42,694 nt of DNA from 79-D21 sp022839995 (GTDB taxonomy: Bacteria; Synergistota; Synergistia; Synergistales; 79-D21). Shown here piece by piece: positions 24,709-34,873 of the stretch. Under the pieces are notes generated by a model that searched no databases, was not told the origin of the DNA, and was given only the letters and a program-made list of their open reading frames with translations. Numbering within the stretch: the stretch's first letter is position 1; each line of letters opens with the position of its first letter. Location: positions 1 through 42,694 of the forward strand of contig JALHIN010000033.1 in the NCBI GenBank assembly GCA_022839995.1, read 5' to 3'. Both the position numbers and the translations under genes were made by a program.

Positions 24709-27700
24709 ATGAATAACCGGGGTGTCTACCAAAAGGACCCGTCCACCTGGAAATTGGTGAACGAGGGCGTAGCGAACGTTAACGACGAAAGAACGAGCCA
24801 GGGGTTGTCCGTCCTGCGCTACGAACTGGAAACCTTTGTCTGCGACGGCCAGTACGCAAAAGGGCTGGCTCACATCCTCGAAACCTACCTGAAGAACATC
24901 AACCAGGCCCAGCAGCCGGGTGTCTGGGTGAGCGGCTTTTACGGGTCTGGAAAATCGCACTTTGTCAAAATGCTCCGAGCCCTATGGGAAGATACGGCGT
25001 TCGAAGACGGTGCGACCGCTAGAGGTATTGCCAACCTTCCCCAAGAAATCCGCGATTCCCTCAGTGAACTCAGCATCCAGGGGAAAAAACATGGCGGGGT
25101 GCACGCCGCCTCCGGTACTTTGGGGTCAAGCGCGAGCGGCAGCGTAAGGTTGGCGCTTTTGCAGATTCTGTTTAAGTCGGTAGGGTTGCCGATGCAGTAT
25201 CCCGTGGCCCGGTTCGTCATGTGGCTGAAAAAAGAGGGGATTTACGACCAGGTACGCTCCCTTGTCGAACAAGAGGGGTCCCGATGGGACGAAGAACTCG
25301 ACAACTTCTACGTCGCCGAAAGGCTTCACGAAGCCCTGGTCCAGGTAAAGCCGATGCTCTTCCCCTCTCCGGCGACGTGCGTGGAAACCCTGAACAACCT
25401 CTATCCTTTCGTCCAGGACGTTTCCAATGACGAAATGCTCAAGGCCATACGCCAGGCGCTGACGAAGGAAGGAAAATTACCCCTGACGCTGATCGCGCTG
25501 GACGAGGTCCAGCAGTACATCGGCGAGGACAGCCAGCGTTCGAGCGATGTGCAGGAAGTGTTGGAAGCCTGCTGTAAAAGCATCGGCGGCAAGCTGTTGT
25601 TCATCGGGACGGGGCAGACCGCCGTGACCGGGACGAGCAACCTTAAAAAGCTTGAAGGTCGCTTTACTATCCGTATCGAACTCTCCGATGCCGATGTCGA
25701 GGCGGTGGTCCGCCAGGTCATCCTCGCGAAAAAACCCGAAGCCATTCCCCAGATCGAGCAGGTCATGCAAACCAACCTGGGGGAGATTTCAAGGCACCTG
25801 ACCGGCACGACCGTCGGTCACAGGCAGGAAGACATTCCCTTCTTCCCGCAGGATTACCCGATTTTGCCGGTTAGACGGCGCTTCTGGGAAAACACCCTGC
25901 GCGTGCTCGACCAGACCGGTACGGACAGCCAGCTCCGCAACCAGCTCGGCATGGTCCACAAGGTCGTTCAGACCAACCTGGACGAGAGGCTCGGGCACGT
26001 GGTGCCGGCCGACACCCTCTATTTCGATTCGGCGGACAAGCTGCTGCAGTCGCGCATTTTGCCCCGCAAGGTCCACGAAAAGACGATGAGCTGGATCAAG
26101 GGGACGGAAGAAGAGAAGCTCATGGCCCGGGCCTGCGGTTTGGTCTTCCTGATCAACAAACTTTCCGGCAGTAACAAGGAAATCGGCATCCGCGCGACGG
26201 TCGATACCCTGGCCGACTTGCTGGTCGAAGACCTTTCCAGCGGCAGCGGCACGTTGCGCAGCAGGTTGCCGGGTCTTCTCGACAAGTGCGAATTGCTGAT
26301 GAAGGTCAAAGACGAATACCGCATTCAGACAGAAGAAAGCTCGGCCTGGAACGACGAGTTCCTGAGCCAGAGAGCCGTACTCTCCAACGAAGCGCACCGC
26401 ATCGAGGCCGAACGAAACGACCGTGTCCGCAAAAAATTCGGTGAGCTGGTCCGAAAGCTATCCCTGTCTCAGGGCAACTCCAAGGTCACCCGGGAAACCC
26501 ATCCGGTTTTCGATGCACAGTTGCCTGCCGATGCCGGCAAGCAAGTCACCGTCTGGGTACGCGACGGTTGGGGCATCGATGAAAACTCGGTGCGGGCCGA
26601 TGCCCGCCAGGCGGGAAACCAGTCTTCCACGGTTTTTGTGTTCATCCCGAAGCGGTCCGCCGATGACCTGCGCCATCAACTGATCGACTTCAAGGCTGCC
26701 TGTGCGACGCTCGAAAAGCGGGGGGTTCCCAACACCCCGGAAGGCAAGGAAGCCCGGGCTGCCATGGAGACCACCAGGCAGGCCAGTGAGGCAAGAATTA
26801 AAGAGTTGCTCGATGAGATCTTCTCCGGCGCCCGTGTGTTCCAGGGTGGGGGGAACGAGATCGTCGGAACGGACCTCCAGACGATGGTGCTGGAGGCCGC
26901 CGAAAATGCCCTGCAACGGCTTTATCCGCATTTCCATGTGGGAGACCACCCGGGGTGGGCGAAAGTTTACGAGAAGGCCCAGAAAGGGGCTCCCGATGCG
27001 TTGAAAGCCGTGGGCGATGAAGGGGAACCTGCCAACAATTCAGTATGCAAGGCCATCCTTGGGTTTATTGCGGGCGGTAAAAAGGGGTCGGACATCCGCG
27101 CCAATTTTGAATCCTCCCCTTACGGGTGGCCTCGCGATGCGATTGACGGCGGCCTGCAGGTCTTGCTGGTGGCCGGCCTGATCCGGGCCCAGGACGAAAA
27201 CGGTAAACCCCTGGACTCGAAGGAACTGGAGCGAAAGGCCATCGGCAAGGCCAACTTCAAGGTGGAGTCCGCTACTGTCAGCACTGCCCAGCGCATCCAG
27301 GTCCGCAAGCTGATGCAGAAAGTCGGCCTTTCGGCGAAACAGGGGGAAGAGTTGGCTTACGTGCCGCAATTCCTGCAAAAGATGGAGGAACTTGCCGACC
27401 AGGCAGGCGGCGAGGCTCCGAAGCCGAACCGCCCCGATCGATCTTTCCTCAATGAGATCCGGCTCACGGCAGGTAACGAGCAGCTTCTGGCCCTTTTCAA
27501 CCGCAGGGACGAGTTTTCCCAATCCATCGACACCTGGACGGACCTTGCCGGACGGATCGCCAAACGCTGGCCGAACTGGCTGGTGTTGAAACGGCTGGCT
27601 ACCCACGCCGCGAGCCTTCAGGACGCCGAGGTGGTCCTATCCCAGGTCGGCACCATAGAGCAGCAGCGGCAGCTTCTCGAAGAACCGGACCTTGTAAGCC

Positions 27701-28143
27701 CGCTGGTCGCCAGACTCACCCAGTTGCTTCGGGACGAGTTGAACTCTTTGAAGCAGGATTGGGATCTCCAATGGAGCCAAGGAGAGGCTAAACTGGATAA
27801 GGACGAAAATTGGCAGCGTCTCGAGCCAGAGCAGCGCACCCAGCTGCGGGCACAACAACAGCTACTTGAAACTTCGACTCCTTCCATCTCTGTCGAAGAC
27901 ACCGCGGCAGTTCTGGCGACGCTTGACGCCCACTCCATCCCGTCCCTCCGGGACCGCATCGCGGCCATGCCGGGGCGTTTCGAGCAGATCGCTTTCTGTG
28001 CCGCAAAACTGATGGAACCGCAAGTGCAGGCCGTATCGCTACCCGGCCGGACCTTAAAGACCGAGGCGGATGTCGATGCGTGGCTGGACGAATCCCGTGC
28101 CCTTCTGGTGGAAAAAATAAGAAAGGGGCCCGTCATCGTATGA
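24709..28143 (+). CDS. brxC: BREX ATPase BrxC
   Basis: Encodes 1144 aa, in the family's range. Walker A is GFYGSGKSHF (K82, S83) and Walker B LIALDEVQQY (D265, E266), with an AAA+-type core in residues about 50-450, then extended helical and coiled-coil regions (about 550-620 and 1000-1080). BrxC is the large P-loop ATPase of BREX, thought to act with PglX and PglZ in sensing or processing DNA. GGGGGG precedes the ATG by about 8 bases. No frameshift is seen. A 50-base gap separates it from pglX. Confidence 0.95.
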   Translation: MNNRGVYQKDPSTWKLVNEGVANVNDERTSQGLSVLRYELETFVCDGQYAKGLAHILETYLKNINQAQQPGVWVSGFYGSGKSHFVKMLRALWEDTAFEDGATARGIANLPQEIRDSLSELSIQGKKHGGVHAASGTLGSSASGSVRLALLQILFKSVGLPMQYPVARFVMWLKKEGIYDQVRSLVEQEGSRWDEELDNFYVAERLHEALVQVKPMLFPSPATCVETLNNLYPFVQDVSNDEMLKAIRQALTKEGKLPLTLIALDEVQQYIGEDSQRSSDVQEVLEACCKSIGGKLLFIGTGQTAVTGTSNLKKLEGRFTIRIELSDADVEAVVRQVILAKKPEAIPQIEQVMQTNLGEISRHLTGTTVGHRQEDIPFFPQDYPILPVRRRFWENTLRVLDQTGTDSQLRNQLGMVHKVVQTNLDERLGHVVPADTLYFDSADKLLQSRILPRKVHEKTMSWIKGTEEEKLMARACGLVFLINKLSGSNKEIGIRATVDTLADLLVEDLSSGSGTLRSRLPGLLDKCELLMKVKDEYRIQTEESSAWNDEFLSQRAVLSNEAHRIEAERNDRVRKKFGELVRKLSLSQGNSKVTRETHPVFDAQLPADAGKQVTVWVRDGWGIDENSVRADARQAGNQSSTVFVFIPKRSADDLRHQLIDFKAACATLEKRGVPNTPEGKEARAAMETTRQASEARIKELLDEIFSGARVFQGGGNEIVGTDLQTMVLEAAENALQRLYPHFHVGDHPGWAKVYEKAQKGAPDALKAVGDEGEPANNSVCKAILGFIAGGKKGSDIRANFESSPYGWPRDAIDGGLQVLLVAGLIRAQDENGKPLDSKELERKAIGKANFKVESATVSTAQRIQVRKLMQKVGLSAKQGEELAYVPQFLQKMEELADQAGGEAPKPNRPDRSFLNEIRLTAGNEQLLALFNRRDEFSQSIDTWTDLAGRIAKRWPNWLVLKRLATHAASLQDAEVVLSQVGTIEQQRQLLEEPDLVSPLVARLTQLLRDELNSLKQDWDLQWSQGEAKLDKDENWQRLEPEQRTQLRAQQQLLETSTPSISVEDTAAVLATLDAHSIPSLRDRIAAMPGRFEQIAFCAAKLMEPQVQAVSLPGRTLKTEADVDAWLDESRALLVEKIRKGPVIV

Positions 28144-28193
28144 CGCCCTTGAGCATCTTTGCCCTCAGCGCCCAAAGACAGGAGAGGTGAGCC

Positions 28194-31100
28194 ATGCAGC
28201 CACTCGACAGGACCTTGAGGAACCGTCTGGAAAGCACTGTCAAAGAGGCCCGCGACACCGCTGAAAACGCGGCCAGCGCGGCGCTCGAGCAACTCGGCGT
28301 CGGGGAGGCCAAACCCTTCGGTCATCTAAGCGAATCGGACAAGGACTTGCGTCGGCGCCTGCGTGCCCACGGCCGCCAGCTTGGCGATTCCCGAGACGCA
28401 AAAGGGGAACAGGAGATCAACGCCCTGGTCGGGGAAGTGGCCTACGAACACTGGCACCGCATGCTGTTTGCCCGTTTCCTGGCGGAAAACGACCTTCTGA
28501 TGTACCCGGACCCGGAGAACCCGGTTCCCGTCACCTTGGGAGAGTGTGACGACCTGGCCGCCGACGAAGGCGCGGCAAACGGGTGGGAACTGGCGGCCCG
28601 ATTTGCCGCCCGGATGTTGCCGCAGGTCTTCCGTCCCGACTCCCCCGTCTTCCAGCTGACCCTCCTCCCCGAGCACGAGCAAAAACTGGAGAGGCTCGTG
28701 TCCGACCTGCCACCTGAGGTGTTCAAGGCTTCGGACAGCCTGGGGTGGGTCTACCAATTCTGGCAGGCGAAGGAAAAGGAGGCGGTCAACGATTCAGGGG
28801 GCAAGATCGGGGCGCGGGAACTGCCCGCCGTGACCCAGCTTTTCACCGAGCCCTACATGGTGAGTTTCCTGCTGGACAATTCTCTCGGGGCCTGGTGGGC
28901 TTCCAAGCGCCTGACCTTCGACGATCTGAAAAAAGCGAGAAGCGAGGAGGAACTGCGGCAAAAGGCGGCCATCCCGGGTGTGCCCCTAAGTTCTCTCCGT
29001 TTCGTAAAACAGGAGGATGAGACCTGGACTCCGGCCGCGGGAACCTTCGACGCCTGGCCCAAACGGCTTACCGAACTGAAAGTCCTGGATCCTTGCTGTG
29101 GGTCCGGCCACTTCCTGGTCGCCGCCCTGCTCATGCTGGTTCCCATGCGTATGGAAGTGGAGGGCTTAACCGCCACGGAGGCAGTGGATGCCGTGCTTCG
29201 GGAGAACATTCACGGCTTGGAACTGGACAAGCGCTGCGTGGAACTGGCAGCCTTCGCCCTGGCCCTTGCCGCGTGGAAATTCCCGGGCGCGGGCGGCTAT
29301 CGCGTCTTGCCGGAGTTGAACGTGGCGTGTTCCGGCTTGTCGGTCAGCGTCGCCAAGGAGGAATGGAAGCGGATCGGGCTGGGCAAGCGGAACCTCACGA
29401 TCGCCCTTGAATGGATGTATGACACCTTTCAAAATGCCCCCCTGCTCGGAAGCCTGCTGAATCCCACGAAGACTGAATCCGCGAAACTGGTCAAGTGGGA
29501 GGACCTTTCTCCTGCGCTGGAAGAGGCCCTGAGGCAGGAACAACCCGACGAAGAGAGGGAAGCCGCGGTCGTCGCCCAGGGGCTTGCCAGGGCTGCGATG
29601 CTGCTGGCTGGGAAATACCATCTGGTGGTCACTAACGTGCCTTACCTCACGCGGGGCAAGCAGGATGAGGAACTCAAAGCCTTCTGCGAAAAGCACCATC
29701 CGGCGGCCAAGAACGACCTTGCCACGGTCTTCCTGGACCGCTGCCTGGATTTCTGCGTGGAGGGCGGTACGGCCAGCATCGTCCTGCCCCAGAACTGGCT
29801 CTTCCTGACCAGTTACAGGAAGTTCCGGGAGAAACTGCTGAAGTCCGACACCTGGCATTTGATCGCGAGGTTGGGGGCTGCGGCTTTCGAGACGATCAGC
29901 GGCGAGGTGGTTAAGGCGATCTTGATCACCTTGAGCCGCGGCAATCTCGCCTACGAGCAAGGGAGGTTCTTCAAGGAAGAGGCCGAGGGGAACGTGATCC
30001 GGGGCCTGGATGTCTCCGAACCCCGCACTGCTGCTGACAAAGCCGCTCAGTTGTTGGATGGGGAAATTAAGTGCGTCGAACAGGCAAAACAGTTGGAGAA
30101 CCCTGATGCGGTTGTTTCTCTTGATGAACTATCTCGTGGTGCCCTTTTGGGAGATGTTGGCTTTTCTCAACAGGGTATTACTACAGGAGACACAAATAGA
30201 TATGGTCGCCGCTATTGGGAATTGCCGCTTATACCGAATAAAGAGTGGAACCTTTGGCAAAGTACATCAAAAGGACACATTCCATATGCTGGAAGAGAAA
30301 GTGTTCTGTTTTACGAATCCGGATATGGTTGTTTATCCGAAGACTCAGGCGCAACATTAAGAGGTTCTGAGCACTTCGGAACTCATGGAATTTTGTTGAG
30401 CCTTATGCGGGACATTCCTGTCACAATATCGTCTGGCGACATTTCCGACGATAATACGGCAGTTATCCGTGTTAAGAAGGAGTCACATCTTCCTTTATTG
30501 TGGGCGTACGCACAATCAGATGAATTTGCAACAAATATTAGACTAATTAACCAAAAGATAAACATTGCACCGCGTGTTCCGGAAAGAATCCCATTTGACC
30601 TCGACCACTGGAAGAAAGTCGCAGAAGAAAAATACCCCAACGGTCTGCCAAAGCCCTACACCGACGATCCGACCCAATGGCTTTTCCACGGTCACCCCTG
30701 CGGTTCGGTGGTCTGGGATGAAGAGAAAAAGTGGACGGTACACGGTCCTTTGCGTACCGACGATACCGTATTGCAGGTTGCCGTTGCAAGGCTTCTCGGC
30801 TATCGCTGGCCCGCTGAATTGGATGGCAACATGGAACTGGCTGACGAGCAGCGCGCATGGGTCAAGCGATGCGAGGCCTTGATCCCTCATGCGGACGAAG
30901 ACGGCATCGTTTGCATCCCGCCGGTGCGCGGCGAAGCATCGGCGGGTGACCGCTTGCTAAACCTGCTGGTTGCCGCCTATGGCGAGTTCTGGTCCACTGA
31001 AATTCTGTCGCAACTCCTCAAGAACGCCGATCACGCGGGCAAAACCCTGGAGTCCTGGTTGCGGGAAAAATTTTTCGCCCAACATTGCAAACTCTTCCAG

Positions 31101-31622
31101 CACCGTCCCTTCGTCTGGCACATCTGGGACGGCCTCCGTGACGGGTTCGCCGCCCTGGTCAATTACCACAAGCTCGACAGCAAGCTTTTGGAGACCTTGA
31201 CCTACACCTACCTGGGTGACTGGATCACCCGTCAGAAACAGGAAATCGCCAATAGGGTCGATGGAGCCCACGAACGCCTGGCTGCCGCCGAGGGATTGAA
31301 AAAGCGGCTGGAGCTGATTCTCGAAGGCGAAGCCCCCTACGATATTTTCGTCCGGTGGAAGCCGTTGGATAAACAACCCGTCGGCTGGGACCCGGACCTC
31401 AACGACGGCGTACGCCTCAACATCCGCCCGTTTATGGCGGTCCCGGATGTCGGCAAGAAAGGTGCTGGCATCCTCCGCGACAAACCCAACATCGGCTGGG
31501 ACAAAGACCGTGGCAAAGATGTGGAATCGGCCCCGTGGTTCCATCTCTTTGGCGGCGACCGCATCAACGACCACCACCTGACCCTGGCCGAGAAACGCGC
31601 AGCGAGGAGGGCCTCCAAATGA
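28194..31622 (+). CDS. pglX: BREX adenine-specific DNA methyltransferase PglX
   Basis: Encodes 1142 aa; GGAGAGGTGAG precedes the ATG. Motif I is LDPCCGSGHF (D299), the catalytic motif IV appears as TNVPYL (N481), a Val variant of the usual NPPY. PglX methylates adenine in an asymmetric site on one strand, marking host DNA and giving the system its specificity. Residues about 620-805 (30050-30610) are distinctly AT-rich compared with both sides, and lie in the position expected for target-recognition sequence (QGITTGDTNRYGRRYWELP, then NIRLINQKINIAPRVPERIP), so this segment may have been exchanged. The gene is intact and its stop overlaps the next ATG (ATGA). Confidence 0.95.
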   Translation: MQPLDRTLRNRLESTVKEARDTAENAASAALEQLGVGEAKPFGHLSESDKDLRRRLRAHGRQLGDSRDAKGEQEINALVGEVAYEHWHRMLFARFLAENDLLMYPDPENPVPVTLGECDDLAADEGAANGWELAARFAARMLPQVFRPDSPVFQLTLLPEHEQKLERLVSDLPPEVFKASDSLGWVYQFWQAKEKEAVNDSGGKIGARELPAVTQLFTEPYMVSFLLDNSLGAWWASKRLTFDDLKKARSEEELRQKAAIPGVPLSSLRFVKQEDETWTPAAGTFDAWPKRLTELKVLDPCCGSGHFLVAALLMLVPMRMEVEGLTATEAVDAVLRENIHGLELDKRCVELAAFALALAAWKFPGAGGYRVLPELNVACSGLSVSVAKEEWKRIGLGKRNLTIALEWMYDTFQNAPLLGSLLNPTKTESAKLVKWEDLSPALEEALRQEQPDEEREAAVVAQGLARAAMLLAGKYHLVVTNVPYLTRGKQDEELKAFCEKHHPAAKNDLATVFLDRCLDFCVEGGTASIVLPQNWLFLTSYRKFREKLLKSDTWHLIARLGAAAFETISGEVVKAILITLSRGNLAYEQGRFFKEEAEGNVIRGLDVSEPRTAADKAAQLLDGEIKCVEQAKQLENPDAVVSLDELSRGALLGDVGFSQQGITTGDTNRYGRRYWELPLIPNKEWNLWQSTSKGHIPYAGRESVLFYESGYGCLSEDSGATLRGSEHFGTHGILLSLMRDIPVTISSGDISDDNTAVIRVKKESHLPLLWAYAQSDEFATNIRLINQKINIAPRVPERIPFDLDHWKKVAEEKYPNGLPKPYTDDPTQWLFHGHPCGSVVWDEEKKWTVHGPLRTDDTVLQVAVARLLGYRWPAELDGNMELADEQRAWVKRCEALIPHADEDGIVCIPPVRGEASAGDRLLNLLVAAYGEFWSTEILSQLLKNADHAGKTLESWLREKFFAQHCKLFQHRPFVWHIWDGLRDGFAALVNYHKLDSKLLETLTYTYLGDWITRQKQEIANRVDGAHERLAAAEGLKKRLELILEGEAPYDIFVRWKPLDKQPVGWDPDLNDGVRLNIRPFMAVPDVGKKGAGILRDKPNIGWDKDRGKDVESAPWFHLFGGDRINDHHLTLAEKRAARRASK

Positions 31623-34600
31623 CTGGCGAGAAGAAAAGCGAAGATTTGGAGAGTCTTCAAATTACATCTGTGGGTGAGGCTATTTCACAGGTCCCAGAGA
31701 GCCTATCATTGGATCCTTCTCTTGTTGATCCAAGGCTTATGCCTATCCTACAAAACCGATTTATCGAAGCGCAACGTTGCCTGCCCTATTCCCCAATGGC
31801 CACTATCATGCTGTCTGGTTCTTTTTTGGAAGGGTTGCTTTTAGGAATTGCGAATAAAAGGCCTGCGGATTTCAATAGGTCATCTCAATCACCAAAAGAC
31901 GATAACGGAAAGCCAAAACCGTTTAAAGACTGGAGTTTATCCCAATTTATCGATGTTGCCCATAGTCTTGGTATTTTAAGGCTTGATGTAAAAAATTTCG
32001 GCCATGACTTAAGAAACTTCCGTAACTATATACATCCATATCAACAGATGAAAGAAAACTTCGATCCGGACAAATATACCGCAGAAATGTGCCTTACCGT
32101 GGTTAAGGCAGCAATTCATCACTTAAACTCAAATGCGGAATTGAAAGCAAAGGTAGTTTCTAGTGATTGGAAAAATCACCCTGATGCAAACCTTTTAGCA
32201 CTCGCGGTTTTTATCGGTTCGTGGAATGAGAAAAATAAAGGTGACATTGGAGCGGTTACTCAGCTGCTTGGAATTGATTATGATACCTGGTTACAAAAGG
32301 CACGAGAGATATTGCACGCTACTAACAGTCCGCTCTCACTTAAAAACGGAGCCTGGAAAGTCGGAAATAGAGCGGATCTTTGGAAACTCCTGGGATCATA
32401 CTTCTTTGACCAGGACCTAGAAAGATTTAAATCGCTCGCTGTCAGGGTACTGAAAGAGCGGAATCCTGCCTTCGAACTGCCCGCTGAAGAACGATTTGCT
32501 GCCAACATTCACGGCAAGGTGCTGGAGCATTCAGACGCACTGCGAAGAGGGATTGCAGAGGGACTCGCTATTCTTGGATCTCAGCCCGAGGCTTGCAGCC
32601 ATTGCATGGAAGGGAAAGCTGAAGCAACCAGTGCTTTGGCGATACGTGAAGTCTTTGCTGATGCTGACTGGGTGCTTTGGGGCAGCCTGAACAATTTATT
32701 GCCCACCCTTGCCGAGGCCTCCCCAGGAGAGTTTCTTAACGCGGTCGAGAAGGCTTTGTCCCTTAGGCCATGTCCTTTCGATGAACTTTTCGCCCAGGAG
32801 GGCGACGGTATCACTGGTGGAAATTATTTGACAGGCCTGCTATGGGCTCTTGAAGCGCTGGCTTGGGATGAGCAATACCTTGTTCGGGTTTGTGTTGCAC
32901 TCGGAGATCTCGCCAGCCATGACCCCGGCGGGCAATGGGCCAATCGCCCTTCCAATTCGTTGACAACCATATTGCTCCCGTGGCTACCCCAAACCTTAGC
33001 CAGTATTGATAAACGCGAAGTGGCAATGCAGACGCTCCTTAAGGAGTGCCCAGACATAGCTTGGAACCTGTTAATTCGGTTATTGCCAGGGCAACATGAG
33101 ATATCTTCCGGATCATACAAACCCAACTGGCGCAGGAAAATTCCCGAGGATTGGGGAAAAAAGGTTACAACGCAGGAATACTGGCAACAAGCCTTCTTCT
33201 TTGCGGAACTTGCCGTGAGTGCTGCCGGTTATGATGTTGCAAGGCTTTCCGAATTGATCGAGCACTTCGATCACCTTCCCGAACCTGCTTTTAACCGACT
33301 TTTGGAAGTCCTTGCTTCAAAAGCTATATGCGAACTTCCGGAAGACCAAAGAGTTTTACTTTGGGATCATTTGAACAAGTTCACGAACAAGCACCGCCGT
33401 TTTTCAGATGCGAAATGGGCTTTGAAAGGCGACTTGATTTCCCGAATAGAGCATGTTGCGGAAAAACTTGCTCCGGCCAACCCGTTCAATTTGTATCAAT
33501 ATCTTTTTTCTGATCAAGATTTTGATCTCTATGAAGAAAACGATAACTGGGAAGAGCAGCAAAGAAAACTTGATGAGCGACGGGAAAAGGCCATCATCGA
33601 AATCTTTAAACAAAACGGGATAGATGGCGTCATCCGATTTGCTGAATCCGTGGTTTCAGCGATTCAGGTGGGATATGCTCTTGGTGCTATTGCGGATGAC
33701 CTTATTGAGTTAACCCTTTTGCCCGTTTTTCTAGATGCGAAAGACAGCAAGCACAGGGATTTAGTGAGGGGATTCATCTGGAAACGTTACTATACCAAAG
33801 GCTGGAGTTGGTGTGACAAGCTCGAAAAATCAGGTTGGACTCCGCCACAATTAGGCTGCTTCTTAGTTTGTTTGCCGTTTAACAAAGAAACATGGAATCA
33901 TGTCTCCGAATGGCTTAACGAAAACCAGGGGGAATATTGGTCCCGAGTTGGAACAAGTGCAGGTCAAGTCGATGAGGATTTTTCCATCGCTGTTGAAAAA
34001 CTCGTTGAATATGGCAGACCGTATTCCGCAATTTATTGTTTGTACAGGATGCTTCATGCCAAACAAGCGATTGAGGCTGATCAATGCGTTAGGGCATTGA
34101 TGGCGGCGCTTCCCTCCAGCGAGCCTACCCACACAACGGTCGGATACCATATTGCCGAGCTGATCAAATTCCTGCAATCGGAACCTACCGTTGCTGAAGA
34201 GGATCTTTTTAAAGTCGAGTGGGCTTATCTCCCATTGCTTGATCACCATCGAGGAGCTTCACCAAAGCTTCTCGAACGCAAGTTGGCCGATGATCCCGAG
34301 TTTTTTTGTGAAGTGATTCGAAGGGTTTACCGATCCAAGAAAGAGGACAAACCGCAGGAAGAACCTACGGAAGAATCAAAGGCTATTTCAGCAAATGCCT
34401 GGCGGTTGCTGCACGAGTGGAAAACACCTCCTGGAACGCAAGAAGACGGAACTTTTAGCGCGGAGCATTTTAACGAATGGCTGCGGCGCATCAAGGCTCT
34501 TTGCACGGAATCAGGGCACCTAGAAGTCGCTCTGATCAGCCTTGGCCAAGTATTGATTCACGTTCCGCCGGACCGGGATGGATTGTGGATAAACCGTGCT

Positions 34601-34873
34601 GTCGCCGAAGCCTTGAATGGCCGTGACGCAGAAGACATGCGGAGTGGTTTCAGTACCGGGACGTATAACGCTCGCGGTATCCATCAAGTTGACCCGACTG
34701 GCCGCCCGGAAAGAGAGTTAGCGGAACAATACCGTTGTAAAGCTGGCGAAGTGGAGGATTCCGGTTTTCAGCGATTGGCCGTTACCTTGAGAAGTTTAGC
34801 CGAGGAATACGAAAGAGAGGCGGAACGTATCATATCCGAGCACAAGCGGGAGGATCCCCATGAGGATTCTTGA
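31619..34873 (+). CDS. Large helical protein with HEPN-like N-terminal domain, inserted in the BREX operon
   Basis: Encodes 1084 aa from the ATG at 31619, which overlaps the pglX stop and has GAGGAGG about 10 bases upstream; a longer frame from 31535 merely reads through pglX. Residues about 35-175 are helical, with LRNFRNYIHP giving R132-N133-x5-H139, the R-x4-6-H pattern with a polar residue after Arg that marks HEPN ribonuclease sites. The remaining ~900 residues look like helical repeats (for example VLWGSLNNLLPTLAEASPGE, LTTILLPWLPQTLASIDKRE), a style I associate with sensor regions of large STAND-type defence proteins. No Walker A or B is present. It overlaps pglZ by 14 bp and is AT-rich compared with brxC, pglZ and brxL. 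Not a core BREX gene; I infer an accessory toxic effector or sensor. Confidence 0.8.
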   Translation: MTGEKKSEDLESLQITSVGEAISQVPESLSLDPSLVDPRLMPILQNRFIEAQRCLPYSPMATIMLSGSFLEGLLLGIANKRPADFNRSSQSPKDDNGKPKPFKDWSLSQFIDVAHSLGILRLDVKNFGHDLRNFRNYIHPYQQMKENFDPDKYTAEMCLTVVKAAIHHLNSNAELKAKVVSSDWKNHPDANLLALAVFIGSWNEKNKGDIGAVTQLLGIDYDTWLQKAREILHATNSPLSLKNGAWKVGNRADLWKLLGSYFFDQDLERFKSLAVRVLKERNPAFELPAEERFAANIHGKVLEHSDALRRGIAEGLAILGSQPEACSHCMEGKAEATSALAIREVFADADWVLWGSLNNLLPTLAEASPGEFLNAVEKALSLRPCPFDELFAQEGDGITGGNYLTGLLWALEALAWDEQYLVRVCVALGDLASHDPGGQWANRPSNSLTTILLPWLPQTLASIDKREVAMQTLLKECPDIAWNLLIRLLPGQHEISSGSYKPNWRRKIPEDWGKKVTTQEYWQQAFFFAELAVSAAGYDVARLSELIEHFDHLPEPAFNRLLEVLASKAICELPEDQRVLLWDHLNKFTNKHRRFSDAKWALKGDLISRIEHVAEKLAPANPFNLYQYLFSDQDFDLYEENDNWEEQQRKLDERREKAIIEIFKQNGIDGVIRFAESVVSAIQVGYALGAIADDLIELTLLPVFLDAKDSKHRDLVRGFIWKRYYTKGWSWCDKLEKSGWTPPQLGCFLVCLPFNKETWNHVSEWLNENQGEYWSRVGTSAGQVDEDFSIAVEKLVEYGRPYSAIYCLYRMLHAKQAIEADQCVRALMAALPSSEPTHTTVGYHIAELIKFLQSEPTVAEEDLFKVEWAYLPLLDHHRGASPKLLERKLADDPEFFCEVIRRVYRSKKEDKPQEEPTEESKAISANAWRLLHEWKTPPGTQEDGTFSAEHFNEWLRRIKALCTESGHLEVALISLGQVLIHVPPDRDGLWINRAVAEALNGRDAEDMRSGFSTGTYNARGIHQVDPTGRPERELAEQYRCKAGEVEDSGFQRLAVTLRSLAEEYEREAERIISEHKREDPHEDS

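Noticed and set aside
31535..31618. Upstream start for the inserted gene
   Set aside because: The extra 28 codons lie wholly within pglX in another frame, are Arg/Pro-rich and have no better ribosome site than the ATG at 31619.
31619..34873. Reading the inserted gene as a STAND NTPase
   Set aside because: No GxxxxGK(S/T) motif or hydrophobic DD/DE Walker B is present, although the C-terminal region has the look of STAND sensor repeats.
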